A stretch of DNA of 34,456 bases from JANQPX01 sp039197065 (GCA_039197065.1 JBCCUL010000050.1:1-34456), one strand, 5' to 3'. Positions 17,594 to 25,726 are shown, numbered from the stretch's first letter. Translations and numbers: made by a program. The notes: generated by a model from the sequence alone, not told the origin.

Positions 17594-17607
17594 TTGACTT
17601 GGATCAA
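17594..17607. promoter_or_regulatory. FNR-type box upstream of the cytochrome c gene
   Basis: TTGACTTGGATCAA fits TTGA-N6-TCAA with the TTGAC-N4-ATCAA form common in alphaproteobacterial FnrL sites. It lies 59 bases before the leftward cytochrome start and 170 bases before the rightward rhodanese start, so the cytochrome is the likelier target. Confidence 0.65.
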
Positions 17608-17697
17608 GGCGAGAGAGCCAGCCCGCCAAAGGCGCACTGCAGGCAGGGGACGAAACGTAAATCGGCGGCTTTGTCACATTCGGCTCCGCGCCACATC

Positions 17698-17751
17698 TAT
17701 ATCATCCGAAGCAGGCAAGACGGCTATATCATCCGAAGCAGGCAAGACGGC
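17698..17751. repeat. Perfect tandem duplication of a 27-base unit
   Basis: A unit beginning TATATCATCCGAAGCAGG and ending AAGACGGC occurs twice with no gap (17698-17724 and 17725-17751). It lies just upstream of the rhodanese start at 17778. It could be a duplicated operator or a replication slip. Confidence 0.9.
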
Positions 17752-17777
17752 CTCGAACCCAAGGTAGGAGACGACAG

Positions 17778-18209
17778 GTGGTGCGCTTTTTGTTCATGCT
17801 GCTGTTCCTGACGGCATCGGCTGCGTCGGCGGAGTCTCTGAAGCTGGCACCGGAGGAAGCGCTTGAACGCGCCCAGCAGGGCGAGATTGCCTTCGTTGAT
17901 ATTCGTTTGCCTTTCGAATGGGCGGAAACCGGCCTGCCCGAGGCTGCGGAGGGCATTTCCCTCCAGGATGAGACGCTGCAGCCGCGACAGGGCTTCATCG
18001 ACGATCTCATCGCCCTGGTCGACGGCGACCGCAGCCTGCCCATCGCCCTCATATGCGCCCGCGGCAACCGATCGGCGTTCGCCCAGAAACTCCTTGCCGC
18101 CAACGGGTTTACCGCCGTGCTGGACGTCACGGAAGGCATGGTCGGCGGCCCGAATGGTCCCGGCTGGATCGGCCGGGGCCTTCCCACCGTTCCTTGCGAA
18201 GCCTGCTGA
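17778..18209 (+). CDS. Periplasmic single-domain rhodanese
   Basis: The 143-residue protein has an N-terminal signal (hydrophobic stretch ending ASAASAES) and one rhodanese domain. The substrate loop is CARGNRS, with the catalytic cysteine of thiosulfate or persulfide sulfurtransferases. The segment FVDIRLPFEWAETG matches the family's N-terminal motif, and a WIGRGLP-like tail is typical of periplasmic forms. A second cysteine pair lies at the C terminus (PCEAC). The GTG start has GGAG upstream. It is transcribed away from the sulfur dehydrogenases but lies among them, so a role in moving sulfane sulfur in the periplasm is likely. Confidence 0.85.
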   Translation: MVRFLFMLLFLTASAASAESLKLAPEEALERAQQGEIAFVDIRLPFEWAETGLPEAAEGISLQDETLQPRQGFIDDLIALVDGDRSLPIALICARGNRSAFAQKLLAANGFTAVLDVTEGMVGGPNGPGWIGRGLPTVPCEAC

Positions 18210-18222
18210 TGTCCCGGCAGGC

Positions 18223-18567
18223 TCAGTTCAGGGTGCGCGTCTCGTTGTAGTGCGCTTCGAGATAATCGAGGATCAGGGCGCGTTCTTCCTCATCGAGCTC
18301 CGGCATGCCCTGTTCCTCGACCATCCAATCCAGCGTTTCGTCCCAATGCTTTCGCGAAAGCCCCTGCTGGGCCACCAGACGAAAGGAGTGGCAGCCGTGA
18401 CAGGCATAGAAGGTCTCTTCCTTGCCCGGCCCCTCCGGCAGGCTCGCCAGTAAGGCCTCGTCCGGGTCCATGCCGTCTTCGGCCAAGGGAGCGCTTGGGG
18501 GCGTCAGCCCCCAAGACAGGAACGCCGCCAAGATCGCTGCTGAGGAAAGCCTGACGATCCGCTTCAC
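18223..18567 (-). CDS. sorB: Sulfite dehydrogenase cytochrome c subunit (SorB-like)
   Basis: The 114-residue protein has a signal peptide (about residues 1-29) and one haem motif, CHGCH. The rest is short and acidic, as in SorB-type cytochromes that accept electrons from the molybdenum subunit. It follows the SorA gene with a 14-base gap. The GTG start at 18567 has GGGAG upstream, which supports it over later codons. No clear methionine ligand to the haem iron stands out; the candidate MPELDEEE region is in the expected place. The name rests on the short size, single haem and partner gene. Confidence 0.75.
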   Translation of the reverse strand: MKRIVRLSSAAILAAFLSWGLTPPSAPLAEDGMDPDEALLASLPEGPGKEETFYACHGCHSFRLVAQQGLSRKHWDETLDWMVEEQGMPELDEEERALILDYLEAHYNETRTLN

Positions 18568-18581
18568 GGCCGCTCCCTCGC

Positions 18582-19910
18582 TCAGCTCGTCACCGTCACG
18601 CCGATGCGGTGCATGGTGTTGTTGAGGTAGCCCTTCGGGTTCCAGTTGATCGCGAAGGGCTGCATGACGCCCGCATCGTCGGTGGCGCGCGCCCAGACCT
18701 CGAAATAGCCGGCAGCCGGGAAGGTGACGTCGGCGCGCCAGTTTTGCCAGGCGAAGGGATTGACCGGAGCATCGAGGGTGGCGGCCTGCCAGCTGGCGCC
18801 GAAATCGATGCTGATGTCGAGACCGGCGACGGTATGATCGCCGGCCCAGGCATGGCCGCGCACCTCGGTGGAGAGACCGCTGACCGCGGCATTGGTCTCG
18901 GGGAAGGTGATCAGGGACTTCACCGGCATGGACTCCATGATCACGAAGTCCTCCTCGGGCACGTCCGTCCCCGGGGCCACATTGTAGCCGGGCACGCGGT
19001 AGGACGTGCCGGTCATCTTCGGACCGTCATGGACCTGATCGCGCACCCAGATGCGGTTCAGCCATTTCTGCGAGCAGGAGCCGGGCCAGCCAGGGCAGAC
19101 CGTGCGCAGCGGCGCGCCGTTCATCGGGTGGATCGGCTCGCCGTTCATCTCGAAGGCGATCAGGCAGTTCGGGTCCATGGCCTTGGCGATCGGCACGCCG
19201 CGCGAAATCGGCAGCTTCTCGGGATCGCCGGAGAGATGCGCATCGGCGCCGACATGGCCGGTGTAAATGGCGCTGTCCTTGACGCCCGCCGCCTTTAGCA
19301 CATCGGCATAACGCACGCCCGTCCACTCGGAGCAGGCGACGGCGCCGACGGTCCACTGATTGCCCTTTGCGGGCGGGTTGAAGGCGCTTCGGCCATTGCC
19401 GCCGCATTCGATCTGCAGCGCCGCGGTGACCACCTCGAACTGACTCTTAAGATCGTCGATCGACAGCTCCAGCGGCGTATCGACTTCGCCATCGACCGTG
19501 AGCGTCCAGCTGGCGGGATCCGTATCTTCGGGAGGCACGCCATTGTTCCTGATGAAGTGGCGTGCTGTGGGCGTAATCGCGTCGTCCAAGAGATGGGCGG
19601 GCGTTTCCGCGTTCAGCGGCCGGTCATTCAGAACGCTTAGACCATCCTTGCCCTCGATCTTGAAGTCAGAAAGTTCGTCGGCAAGCGCCGATGGGATCAG
19701 GCCAGCCGGCATGTTCCGGCTGAAGGGGATGGAGGCGCCGACGACGGCCGCCATCGAAGCGAGCCCGGCGCCTTGAAGAAAACCCCGCCGGCCAGCGGCG
19801 GCGCGCCGCCCGAAGACCAGCCAGTCCGCTTGCTCCGGGTCGTTTTCATAGAGCTCGCAGATACCACGCTCTTTCGGCTTTTGCGTCACTTCATGTCTCC
19901 CCTTATCCAA
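18582..19910 (-). CDS. sorA: Sulfite dehydrogenase molybdenum subunit (SorA/SoxC-like sulfite oxidase family)
   Basis: The 442-residue protein of the sulfite oxidase family has a twin-arginine-type signal (GRRGFLQGAG) after a cytoplasmic leader of about 40 residues. The molybdenum-binding cysteine is in LQIECGGNGRSAF. Substrate-pocket and dimerisation segments include HPMNGAPLRTVCPGWPGSCSQKWLNRI and WAGDHTVAGLDISIDFG. With the haem protein encoded next to it, it should oxidise sulfite to sulfate in the periplasm. It is clearly distinct from the SoxC paralogue at 22989-24272. The long charged leader before the twin arginines is somewhat unusual; a later start is possible, but no better ATG with a ribosome site was seen. 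Confidence 0.85.
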   Translation of the reverse strand: MDKGRHEVTQKPKERGICELYENDPEQADWLVFGRRAAAGRRGFLQGAGLASMAAVVGASIPFSRNMPAGLIPSALADELSDFKIEGKDGLSVLNDRPLNAETPAHLLDDAITPTARHFIRNNGVPPEDTDPASWTLTVDGEVDTPLELSIDDLKSQFEVVTAALQIECGGNGRSAFNPPAKGNQWTVGAVACSEWTGVRYADVLKAAGVKDSAIYTGHVGADAHLSGDPEKLPISRGVPIAKAMDPNCLIAFEMNGEPIHPMNGAPLRTVCPGWPGSCSQKWLNRIWVRDQVHDGPKMTGTSYRVPGYNVAPGTDVPEEDFVIMESMPVKSLITFPETNAAVSGLSTEVRGHAWAGDHTVAGLDISIDFGASWQAATLDAPVNPFAWQNWRADVTFPAAGYFEVWARATDDAGVMQPFAINWNPKGYLNNTMHRIGVTVTS

Positions 19911-20013
19911 CCTGAAATCGGTTTTTTCTGCACCAAAACATCACCTTCCAATAATCATATAGAAAGCTTGGCGAGCCGGCCCAGATTTGAGCCGACTCGC
20001 CCGGAAATTCAGT

Positions 20014-21282
20014 TCAGCTGAAAATATCGGCAATGATGCTGTCGTACCAGGCGTCCGCCTCTTCACGGGTCTGGAGACGGAGATCCGCGCTTTCGCCAAC
20101 CTCGCTGATGAAGCCGTCGGTCTTGGCGATCTTTTCGTCGGTGGCCTCGTAGCTGGCGCCTACCTTCATGGTGTCGGCATCGGCGACGGTGCTCCAGCAG
20201 GTGTTCCTGAAGCGTGCCGGGAAGGTCTGCGAGCCGGTGAGCGCCGCGCGCACGGCCATGGCGCAGACCTTGGCCTGGCTGTTCGCGGAAAAGCCCGATT
20301 TCGGCATGTCCCCAGCGATCGAGGCGTCGCCGACCACGTAGACATCGTCGACCACGGTGGAGGCCATGGTGTACGGATCGATCGGGCACCAGCCGCTATC
20401 GTCGGTGGCGCCGGCGGCCGCTGCGATCACGCCGGCCTTTTGCGCTGGGATGATGTTGGCGGCGTCCGCCTCGAACACGTCGCCGTCCTCGGTGGTGATG
20501 GTCATGGCGGAAGCGTCGACCGAGGCGACCTTGCCGCCGAAATCGCCCGGCACCAGCTCGACCATGCCGTCATAGTGACCGGTCCAGGCTTCCTGGAAGA
20601 GGGCCTGCTTGGAGTGCTTTTCCTTGGGATCGAGGATCACGATCTTCGCCGTCGGATTGCTCTCCTTGAAGCGCTTGGCGATCATGCAGACGCGCTCATA
20701 GGGGCCGGGCGGGCAGCGATAGGGATTGGGCGGGGTGACCATGACGAAGGTGCCGCCTTCGGTCATGGCGTCGACCTGCTGTTTCAGGAGCTGGGTCTGT
20801 GGACCAGCCTTGTAGGCGTGGGGCATGATCTCGCTTGCCGCCTCGTCGTAACCTTCGATGGCGTCCCATCTGAAGTCGATGCCGGGGGCGAGAACGAGCT
20901 TGTCATACTCGACCACCGACCCGTCTTCGAGGGTGACGGTTTTGGCCGCCGCGTCGACGCCGCTTGCGAACGCGTTGATCACATTGACGCCGTTGCCGGC
21001 CATGGTGTCATAGCTGTGGGTGATGCTGTCGAAATCGCGGATGCCGCCAATATAGAGATTGCTGTAGAAGCAGGTGGTGTATTGCGCGTTGGCTTCGATC
21101 AGGGTGACGTCCAGATCCGGCGCGTCCTTTTTCACGTATTTGGCAACCGTGCCGCCGCCGGCGCCGCCGCCGATCACGACCACGCGTCCCGCGGACTGGG
21201 CGCGGAGGATCGAGGGTGCGGCGAGGATGGCCGTGCCCGCGGCGGTGGCCTGGCCGAAGCGGCGCCTTGTGATATCGAACAT
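20014..21282 (-). CDS. fccB: Flavocytochrome c sulfide dehydrogenase, flavoprotein subunit (FccB/SoxF)
   Basis: The 422-residue protein has a Tat signal (TRRRFGQATAAG) and an FAD-binding Rossmann motif VVVIGGGAGGGTVAKY. Characteristic FCSD segments include FYSNLYIGG, NPYRCPPGPYERVC and GWCPIDPYTMAS, with conserved cysteines for the redox-active disulfide, and a C-terminal FCSD-type domain containing NTCWSTV. It oxidises sulfide to sulfur or polysulfide in the periplasm and passes electrons to the partner cytochrome. I chose the ATG at 21282 (MFDITRRR) because AAGGGAG precedes it; the frame extends to 21375 without a good site. The fccA gene is directly upstream. Confidence 0.92.
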   Translation of the reverse strand: MFDITRRRFGQATAAGTAILAAPSILRAQSAGRVVVIGGGAGGGTVAKYVKKDAPDLDVTLIEANAQYTTCFYSNLYIGGIRDFDSITHSYDTMAGNGVNVINAFASGVDAAAKTVTLEDGSVVEYDKLVLAPGIDFRWDAIEGYDEAASEIMPHAYKAGPQTQLLKQQVDAMTEGGTFVMVTPPNPYRCPPGPYERVCMIAKRFKESNPTAKIVILDPKEKHSKQALFQEAWTGHYDGMVELVPGDFGGKVASVDASAMTITTEDGDVFEADAANIIPAQKAGVIAAAAGATDDSGWCPIDPYTMASTVVDDVYVVGDASIAGDMPKSGFSANSQAKVCAMAVRAALTGSQTFPARFRNTCWSTVADADTMKVGASYEATDEKIAKTDGFISEVGESADLRLQTREEADAWYDSIIADIFS

Positions 21283-21343
21283 TGTTTTGCTCCCTTCTTG
21301 GTATTGATGCGCCATTCCGGCGCTGTTGTTGTTTCGACTGGTT

Positions 21344-21643
21344 CTAGTTTTCCAACTGTTCGAAATAGGCGGCAAGGGCTTTCATCTCGGCCTCGCCGAG
21401 CGAGTTGGCGACGGTGCGCATCAGATCGTGATCGCGCTCGCCTTCACGATACTCTCTGAGCGCCTCGATGAAGTAGGGTGCCGGCAGGGAATTGATCGGC
21501 GGGATGCCGCCTTGGGCGCCGACATGGTGGCAGGCGACGCATTCGCCGGCGAGATATTCGCCGTAGGCCAAGTCGGCGGCCATGGATGGTGAGGCGCTGA
21601 TCAAGATTGCAAAAATAGAACGTGAACAAAATTTAAGAAACAT
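21344..21643 (-). CDS. fccA: Flavocytochrome c sulfide dehydrogenase, cytochrome subunit (FccA/SoxE-like)
   Basis: This small cytochrome c of 99 residues has a signal peptide (ending ASPSMA) and one haem motif, CVACH, with the c553-like pattern GGIPPINSLPAPYFIEAL found in FccA subunits. A single haem is present, as in the shorter members of the family, rather than the two of Allochromatium FccA. The ATG at 21643 is preferred over 21676 because GGGGGCAGGA lies just before it. It is the first gene of the leftward fccAB pair and is divergent from the ArsR-family regulator. Confidence 0.85.
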   Translation of the reverse strand: MFLKFCSRSIFAILISASPSMAADLAYGEYLAGECVACHHVGAQGGIPPINSLPAPYFIEALREYREGERDHDLMRTVANSLGEAEMKALAAYFEQLEN

Positions 21644-21826
21644 AACGTCCTGCCCCCGACTTTTCTTCATCAGCACTCAATTGGCATATCTGTGTAAGGG
21701 TTTTTACTGATGTCATCCTGACAGAGTAACGATAAAAAACACTTTGAGGCTTGAAAAACTCTCTCACTTTGCTATTTCCGAATATGAAGATCTCTAAAAA
21801 CCATGCCGCGCGAGAAAGGTTGATCG

Positions 21827-22174
21827 ATGGATCACCTCGAAGAGCAGGTGCATAGCGCCGCCGACTTCCTGAAAGCGCTCGCCAATCCCAACCGCTTGAT
21901 GATCCTTTGTTTTCTTCGAGAGGGTGAGTTTTCGGTGAGCGAGCTGGAAGAAAAGCTCGAGCTGCGCCAGCCGACGCTGTCGCAGCAGCTTGCCCGCCTG
22001 CGCGAGGACGATCTGGTTGATACCAGGCGTGACGGCAAGCAGATCTATTACAGCCTTTCGAACGATAACGTCCGTCGAACCATCGCTCTCCTCGACGATA
22101 TGTTCTGCTCCGGCGCCATGGCGGAAATCGATCTGCAAAAGCAGCACGCCAAGGTCCTCGCGACCGTAAGCTAG
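21827..22174 (+). CDS. ArsR-family repressor with SqrR/BigR-type cysteine pair
   Basis: The 115-residue protein has a winged helix; its recognition region is LRQPTLSQQLARLREDDLV, followed by the wing TRRDGKQIYYSL. Two cysteines, C28 and C94, are 66 residues apart, the same spacing as the C41/C107 pair with which SqrR of Rhodobacter senses persulfides. SoxR and BigR share this pair. No metal-binding CxC motif of ArsR/SmtB type is present. It should repress sulfide/thiosulfate genes until reactive sulfur forms a tetrasulfide link. It is divergent from fccAB and probably controls that pair and the sox units. The start has AAAGG upstream. Confidence 0.85.
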   Translation: MDHLEEQVHSAADFLKALANPNRLMILCFLREGEFSVSELEEKLELRQPTLSQQLARLREDDLVDTRRDGKQIYYSLSNDNVRRTIALLDDMFCSGAMAEIDLQKQHAKVLATVS

Positions 22175-22324
22175 TGGCACGGCCACTTCGGAAGATTGCC
22201 GCGGCATGCCTCGAAAACCTGACGCCATACCGTCCGTTTAGGCGTCGAAGGTGGGCAGCAGATGATATGGTCACATCACTAGCGCTTCCCTGATCAAAGA
22301 TCTGCGTCAGCCGTTCGTTCTGCC

Positions 22325-23005
22325 TCAATCCACCAAAGCCCCTTCGCCCTCCTGATCGGGCGTCACATCGAGAATGCGCGCCTTGCCGACGACGTCGCTC
22401 GGGGCGTCGCAATCCTGCATGCAAGGCTCGTCCGTCGGCGTGTCGGGCCTGGGATCCGGCATGAAGAAGGCATCCACATTCGGCATCTCGATCGCGGCGA
22501 AGCTGTCCTGGTCATAGACCGCGTCCAGCTCAACCAGATCGTTCAGATAGAGAACATAGAGCGAGACCGCATAGACTTCCTCATCGCTCAGACTCTGGGC
22601 TTCGCCAAACGGCATGGCGCGGTGGATGTAATCCCAAAGCGTCGACGCGTAGGGCCAATAGGAGCCGACCGTTTTTTCCGGCCGGTCATCGGTCAACGTG
22701 TCGAAACCGCCCATCAGCACCGGCCAGCGATCGACACCCTCGCCGAACTCGCCATGGCAAGCGGCACAGCGCTCATAGAACAGCTCCTCGCCGGCGGCGG
22801 CGGACGCTGAACCAGGTGGCAAGCCGATACCGTCAGGCCGAATGTCGATATCCCAAGCCGCCACTTCCTCCGGTATGGCCAGCCTGCCGTAGGGTAGAGC
22901 AGCCTGATCCGCGAACGCCGTGGTCGCCAGCAAGCCAACGACCGCACCCGCCAACACCGTCAAGTAACCGCCGGCGCGCGCTCGCGCCCTAGCCGAGACG
23001 GACAT
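22325..23005 (-). CDS. soxD: SoxD-type cytochrome c, single-haem short form
   Basis: The 226-residue protein has a signal peptide (ending TTAFADQ) and one haem motif, CAACHGEFGEG, within a domain matching the N-terminal part of SoxD (GGFDTLTDDRPEKTVGSYWPYA, IHRAMPFGEAQSLSDEEVYAVSLYVLYLND). It ends soon after a CMQDC segment and lacks the second, C-terminal cytochrome domain of Paracoccus SoxD. The start overlaps the soxC stop by 17 bases, with GGGAGG upstream, so the two are coupled. With SoxC it forms the sulfane dehydrogenase that oxidises the SoxY-bound sulfane sulfur. No frameshifted second haem domain is found in the 150 bases downstream, which run into the convergent regulator gene. Confidence 0.88.
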   Translation of the reverse strand: MSVSARARARAGGYLTVLAGAVVGLLATTAFADQAALPYGRLAIPEEVAAWDIDIRPDGIGLPPGSASAAAGEELFYERCAACHGEFGEGVDRWPVLMGGFDTLTDDRPEKTVGSYWPYASTLWDYIHRAMPFGEAQSLSDEEVYAVSLYVLYLNDLVELDAVYDQDSFAAIEMPNVDAFFMPDPRPDTPTDEPCMQDCDAPSDVVGKARILDVTPDQEGEGALVD

Positions 23006-24272
23006 TTTCGACCTCCCCGCTTGGGTTCACCAGCCAGGTCTGCATGGCATTGTTGTGGTAGATCGAGTTGACGCCGCGCACGGCCTGCAGCTCTGCCATC
23101 GAGGGCTGGACATAGCCGGTTTCATCCATCGCTCGGCTGACAAGTAAGGCATCACCGCCTTTGTATTCCCAGGGAATTTCGAAGCGGGTCATACATTTGG
23201 GGAGGACGGGCTCGTGCAGGCGCGCGGTCTGCCAGTTCCGGCCGCCGTCGGTGGAGACGTCGACGCGTTTGATCCTGCCATGGCCGGTCCAGGCGAGACC
23301 CTGGATCTTGCACATGCCGGGACCATCGACCGGCCGTTCGGGACAAGGATTGGTGATCACTGATTTCGCTTCCTGCACCCAGGTGAACATACGGGCGCGA
23401 CCGTCTTCAAGGAGGTCGGTGTATTTCGAGGTTTCCTCGCGGGTCATCCAAGGCGCGTCGCCAAGCTCGATGCGGCGGAGCCATTTGATCGACATATTGC
23501 CCTCGAAGCCGGGCACCACGAGGCGAAGCGGGTAGCCTTGCTCCGGGCGGATGGCCTCGCCGTTTTGAGCGAAGGCGACGAGCACATCGTCGCGCGCCTT
23601 CTCGATCGGGATGGTGCGGGTCATGCCGGCGGAATCGGCGCCCTCGGCCAGGATCCACTTGGCGCCGTCTTTGACGCCGGCATACTCAAGCAGCCATTTC
23701 AGCGGTACGCCGGTCCATTGCGCGGTCGAGATCATGCCGTAGGTGAACTGGCAGGAATTCAGCTGCGCGCCCCGCCACTCCATGCCTGAGTTGGCGGCGC
23801 ATTCGGTGAAGTAGAAATGGCTCTCGGACGGCATGCGTTTGATGTCGTCCATGGTGAAGACGAGGTCTTTCTCCACCATGCCATGGATCATGAGACGGTG
23901 CTCGGCGGGATCAATCTCGGCGATGCCGCCATGGTGACGCTCGAAATGGAGGCCGTTGGGCGTCACAAAGCCGGTCAGATCATAGAGAGGCGAGAAGTTG
24001 ACCGAACTTTCGGCAGACGCCGTCAGCCAGGGCACCCAGCGGCGGATCGTGTTCTCCTCGAAACTGGAGGGAACGCCGTAGCCCTGGGCATCGACGCCGT
24101 AGCCGAGATACTGGTTCCAGTCCTTCAGCTCAGTAATCGCCGGGTCGGGCGATGCGCCCAGCGTTGACTTGGCGCCTGCGGCGGTTGCAGCGGCGGTGCC
24201 CGCCATGACGCCTGCCGATTTGAGGAAACCGCGGCGCGCGAGCGGCGATGTGCCCTTTGAAGTCTCCGTCAT
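22989..24272 (-). CDS. soxC: Sulfane dehydrogenase molybdenum subunit SoxC
   Basis: The 427-residue sulfite oxidase-family protein has a Tat-type signal (LARRGFLKSAG). The molybdenum-ligand segment is FTECAANSGMEW, and other SoxC segments include LTGFVTPNGLHFERHHGG, GNMSIKWLRRIELGD and VQPSMAELQAVRG. SoxCD removes six electrons from SoxY-bound sulfane sulfur, allowing complete oxidation of thiosulfate to sulfate. AAGGAAATGAG precedes the ATG. It lies downstream of soxW and upstream of soxD on the same strand. Confidence 0.95.
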   Translation of the reverse strand: MTETSKGTSPLARRGFLKSAGVMAGTAAATAAGAKSTLGASPDPAITELKDWNQYLGYGVDAQGYGVPSSFEENTIRRWVPWLTASAESSVNFSPLYDLTGFVTPNGLHFERHHGGIAEIDPAEHRLMIHGMVEKDLVFTMDDIKRMPSESHFYFTECAANSGMEWRGAQLNSCQFTYGMISTAQWTGVPLKWLLEYAGVKDGAKWILAEGADSAGMTRTIPIEKARDDVLVAFAQNGEAIRPEQGYPLRLVVPGFEGNMSIKWLRRIELGDAPWMTREETSKYTDLLEDGRARMFTWVQEAKSVITNPCPERPVDGPGMCKIQGLAWTGHGRIKRVDVSTDGGRNWQTARLHEPVLPKCMTRFEIPWEYKGGDALLVSRAMDETGYVQPSMAELQAVRGVNSIYHNNAMQTWLVNPSGEVENVRLG

Positions 24273-24314
24273 CTCATTTCCTTCGCTGCGAACCTGCCCT
24301 GCATGATCTGTCCA

Positions 24315-24908
24315 TTAGCTGCCGCCTGACGCCTCGAGATATTCCTGAAAAGTCTGCTCGTCATAGGCCTTGTCGCGCACGAAGTTGAACATGGCGGTGA
24401 ACCGATTGGGCTCGACATAGCCGGTCATGCGCAGGGTTTCGGCTGCCTGACCGATCTCGCCTGCGATCTCCTCGCTGGTCTCGGGAAAGAACTGAAAAGT
24501 CGGCGTGAAACGGACGCCGTATTTCTCACGAAGCGCCCGCTCTTCCAGTTCTTCACCGTCGAAATCGGTGACCAGGCGCGAGCCCAGATAGTTGAGCTGC
24601 AGGATCTCGAAATTCTCTTTGACGTAAGCGTTGATCTCGGGATCGGCGAAGTTGACCTCATGGGTTTCCTTGCAATAGACGCAGCCCTTCAGTTCCCAGA
24701 GAATGGCGAAGCGCTTGCCTGAAGCGGCGGCCGTTTCGAGGTCTTCGTTGAGATCGAGAAAGCTCTGGAGAAACCAATCCTGCGTGTAGAGACCATCGTC
24801 CGTCAGCCTTGGTTCGATCCGCGAGTCGGACGCTGCCTGGTCGCCAGCGGCGACAGGCGATGCCAAAACCATCCCGGCGCATGCGAGCGCCAAAGCCCAT
24901 TTTTTCAT
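24315..24908 (-). CDS. soxW: Periplasmic thioredoxin-like protein SoxW
   Basis: The 197-residue protein has a signal peptide (MKKWALALACAGMVLASPVAA) and a thioredoxin fold. Its redox centre is the short CxxC motif GCVYCKE; this is followed by VNFADPEINAYV and the cis-proline region RFTPTFQFF. SoxW is thought to receive reducing power through the membrane protein SoxV and keep Sox proteins such as SoxY reduced. The ATG at 24908 with TGGAGG upstream is preferred to the frame start at 24941. soxV lies 70 bases upstream across an AT-rich spacer. Confidence 0.88.
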   Translation of the reverse strand: MKKWALALACAGMVLASPVAAGDQAASDSRIEPRLTDDGLYTQDWFLQSFLDLNEDLETAAASGKRFAILWELKGCVYCKETHEVNFADPEINAYVKENFEILQLNYLGSRLVTDFDGEELEERALREKYGVRFTPTFQFFPETSEEIAGEIGQAAETLRMTGYVEPNRFTAMFNFVRDKAYDEQTFQEYLEASGGS

Positions 24909-24935
24909 GACATCAAGCCTCCATACATTACGTCC

Positions 24936-24961
24936 AAACAATATATATTTTTATAGATTAT
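24936..24961. promoter_or_regulatory. AT-rich spacer between soxV and soxW
   Basis: A run beginning CAATATATATTTTTATAG is far richer in A and T than its surroundings and lies about 30 to 50 bases upstream of the soxW start. AT-rich imperfect palindromes are known targets of BigR/SqrR-type repressors and also suit a promoter -10 region. No confident motif can be named. Confidence 0.35.
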
Positions 24962-24978
24962 GTCCAGCGCCCCAACCA

Positions 24979-25722
24979 TCAGCCCATGCGCCCAAGCGCC
25001 GGAAACATCTCCAGAAGCCAAAAGCCGATCTCGTTCATCGAGCCGGTGATGAACAGAACACCGGTCAGCACCAAAAGCCCGCCCATGACCTGCTCGACCC
25101 TGCCGAGATAACGGCGAAAGCGCTGCATGAAGGTCATGAACGGACCGATGGCGGCAGCCGCTAGAAGAAACGGGATGCCGATCCCCAGCGCGTAGACGAG
25201 GAGCAGGGAGGCGCCGTAGAGAATCTGATCCTCACTGCCGGCGACGAACAGGATCGCAGCGAGTGCAGGGCCGACGCAGGGTGTCCAGCCGAAGGCGAAC
25301 GCCATGCCGATGACAAACGCGCCGATCAAACCCGCCGGCTTCTGCTCCGGATGAAAACGGGCTTCGCGCTGCAAAAAGCCGATCTTGAAGAGACCGAGAA
25401 AATGCAGCCCAAGAATGATGATGATGCCGCCGGCGATCTTGGTCAGCAGATCCGCATGGCGTGCGATCACCTGCCCGACCACGGAGGCCGTGGCGCCAAA
25501 GGTGGTGAACACCACGGCGAAACCCAGGACGAAAGCCAGCGCCGCCAGCATGACGCGCCGTTTTAGCGCAGCATCCGCGGTCTCGCGGTCGGTGAGTTGC
25601 TCGAAGGTGACGCCGCCGATAAAGCAGAGATAGGGCGGCACCAGTGGCAGGACGCAGGGGCTGAGAAAGCTCAGAAGGCCAGCCAGCAAGGCGCCGGCAT
25701 AGGAAACTTCGAGCCCCGACAC
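24979..25722 (-). CDS. soxV: CcdA/DsbD-like membrane protein SoxV
   Basis: The 247-residue inner-membrane protein has six predicted transmembrane segments. It has the two conserved cysteine sites of CcdA, SFLSPCVLPLVPPYL and FGWTPCVGPALA. It carries electrons from cytoplasmic thioredoxin to periplasmic SoxW. The open frame runs to 25878, but that extension overlaps soxB and is basic and non-hydrophobic. The GTG at 25722, 4 bases after the soxB stop, gives a normal CcdA N terminus and implies translational coupling. Confidence 0.9.
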   Translation of the reverse strand: MSGLEVSYAGALLAGLLSFLSPCVLPLVPPYLCFIGGVTFEQLTDRETADAALKRRVMLAALAFVLGFAVVFTTFGATASVVGQVIARHADLLTKIAGGIIIILGLHFLGLFKIGFLQREARFHPEQKPAGLIGAFVIGMAFAFGWTPCVGPALAAILFVAGSEDQILYGASLLLVYALGIGIPFLLAAAAIGPFMTFMQRFRRYLGRVEQVMGGLLVLTGVLFITGSMNEIGFWLLEMFPALGRMG

Positions 25723-25726
25723 GGCA

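Noticed and set aside
19987..21459. A 490-codon rightward open frame opposite fccB
   Set aside because: It is antisense to a clear FCSD flavoprotein, its translation lacks known motifs, and it is explained by high GC content.
22173..22187. Hairpin AGTGGC/GCCACT at the ArsR-family stop codon
   Set aside because: Short stem with no T-tract; may occur by chance.
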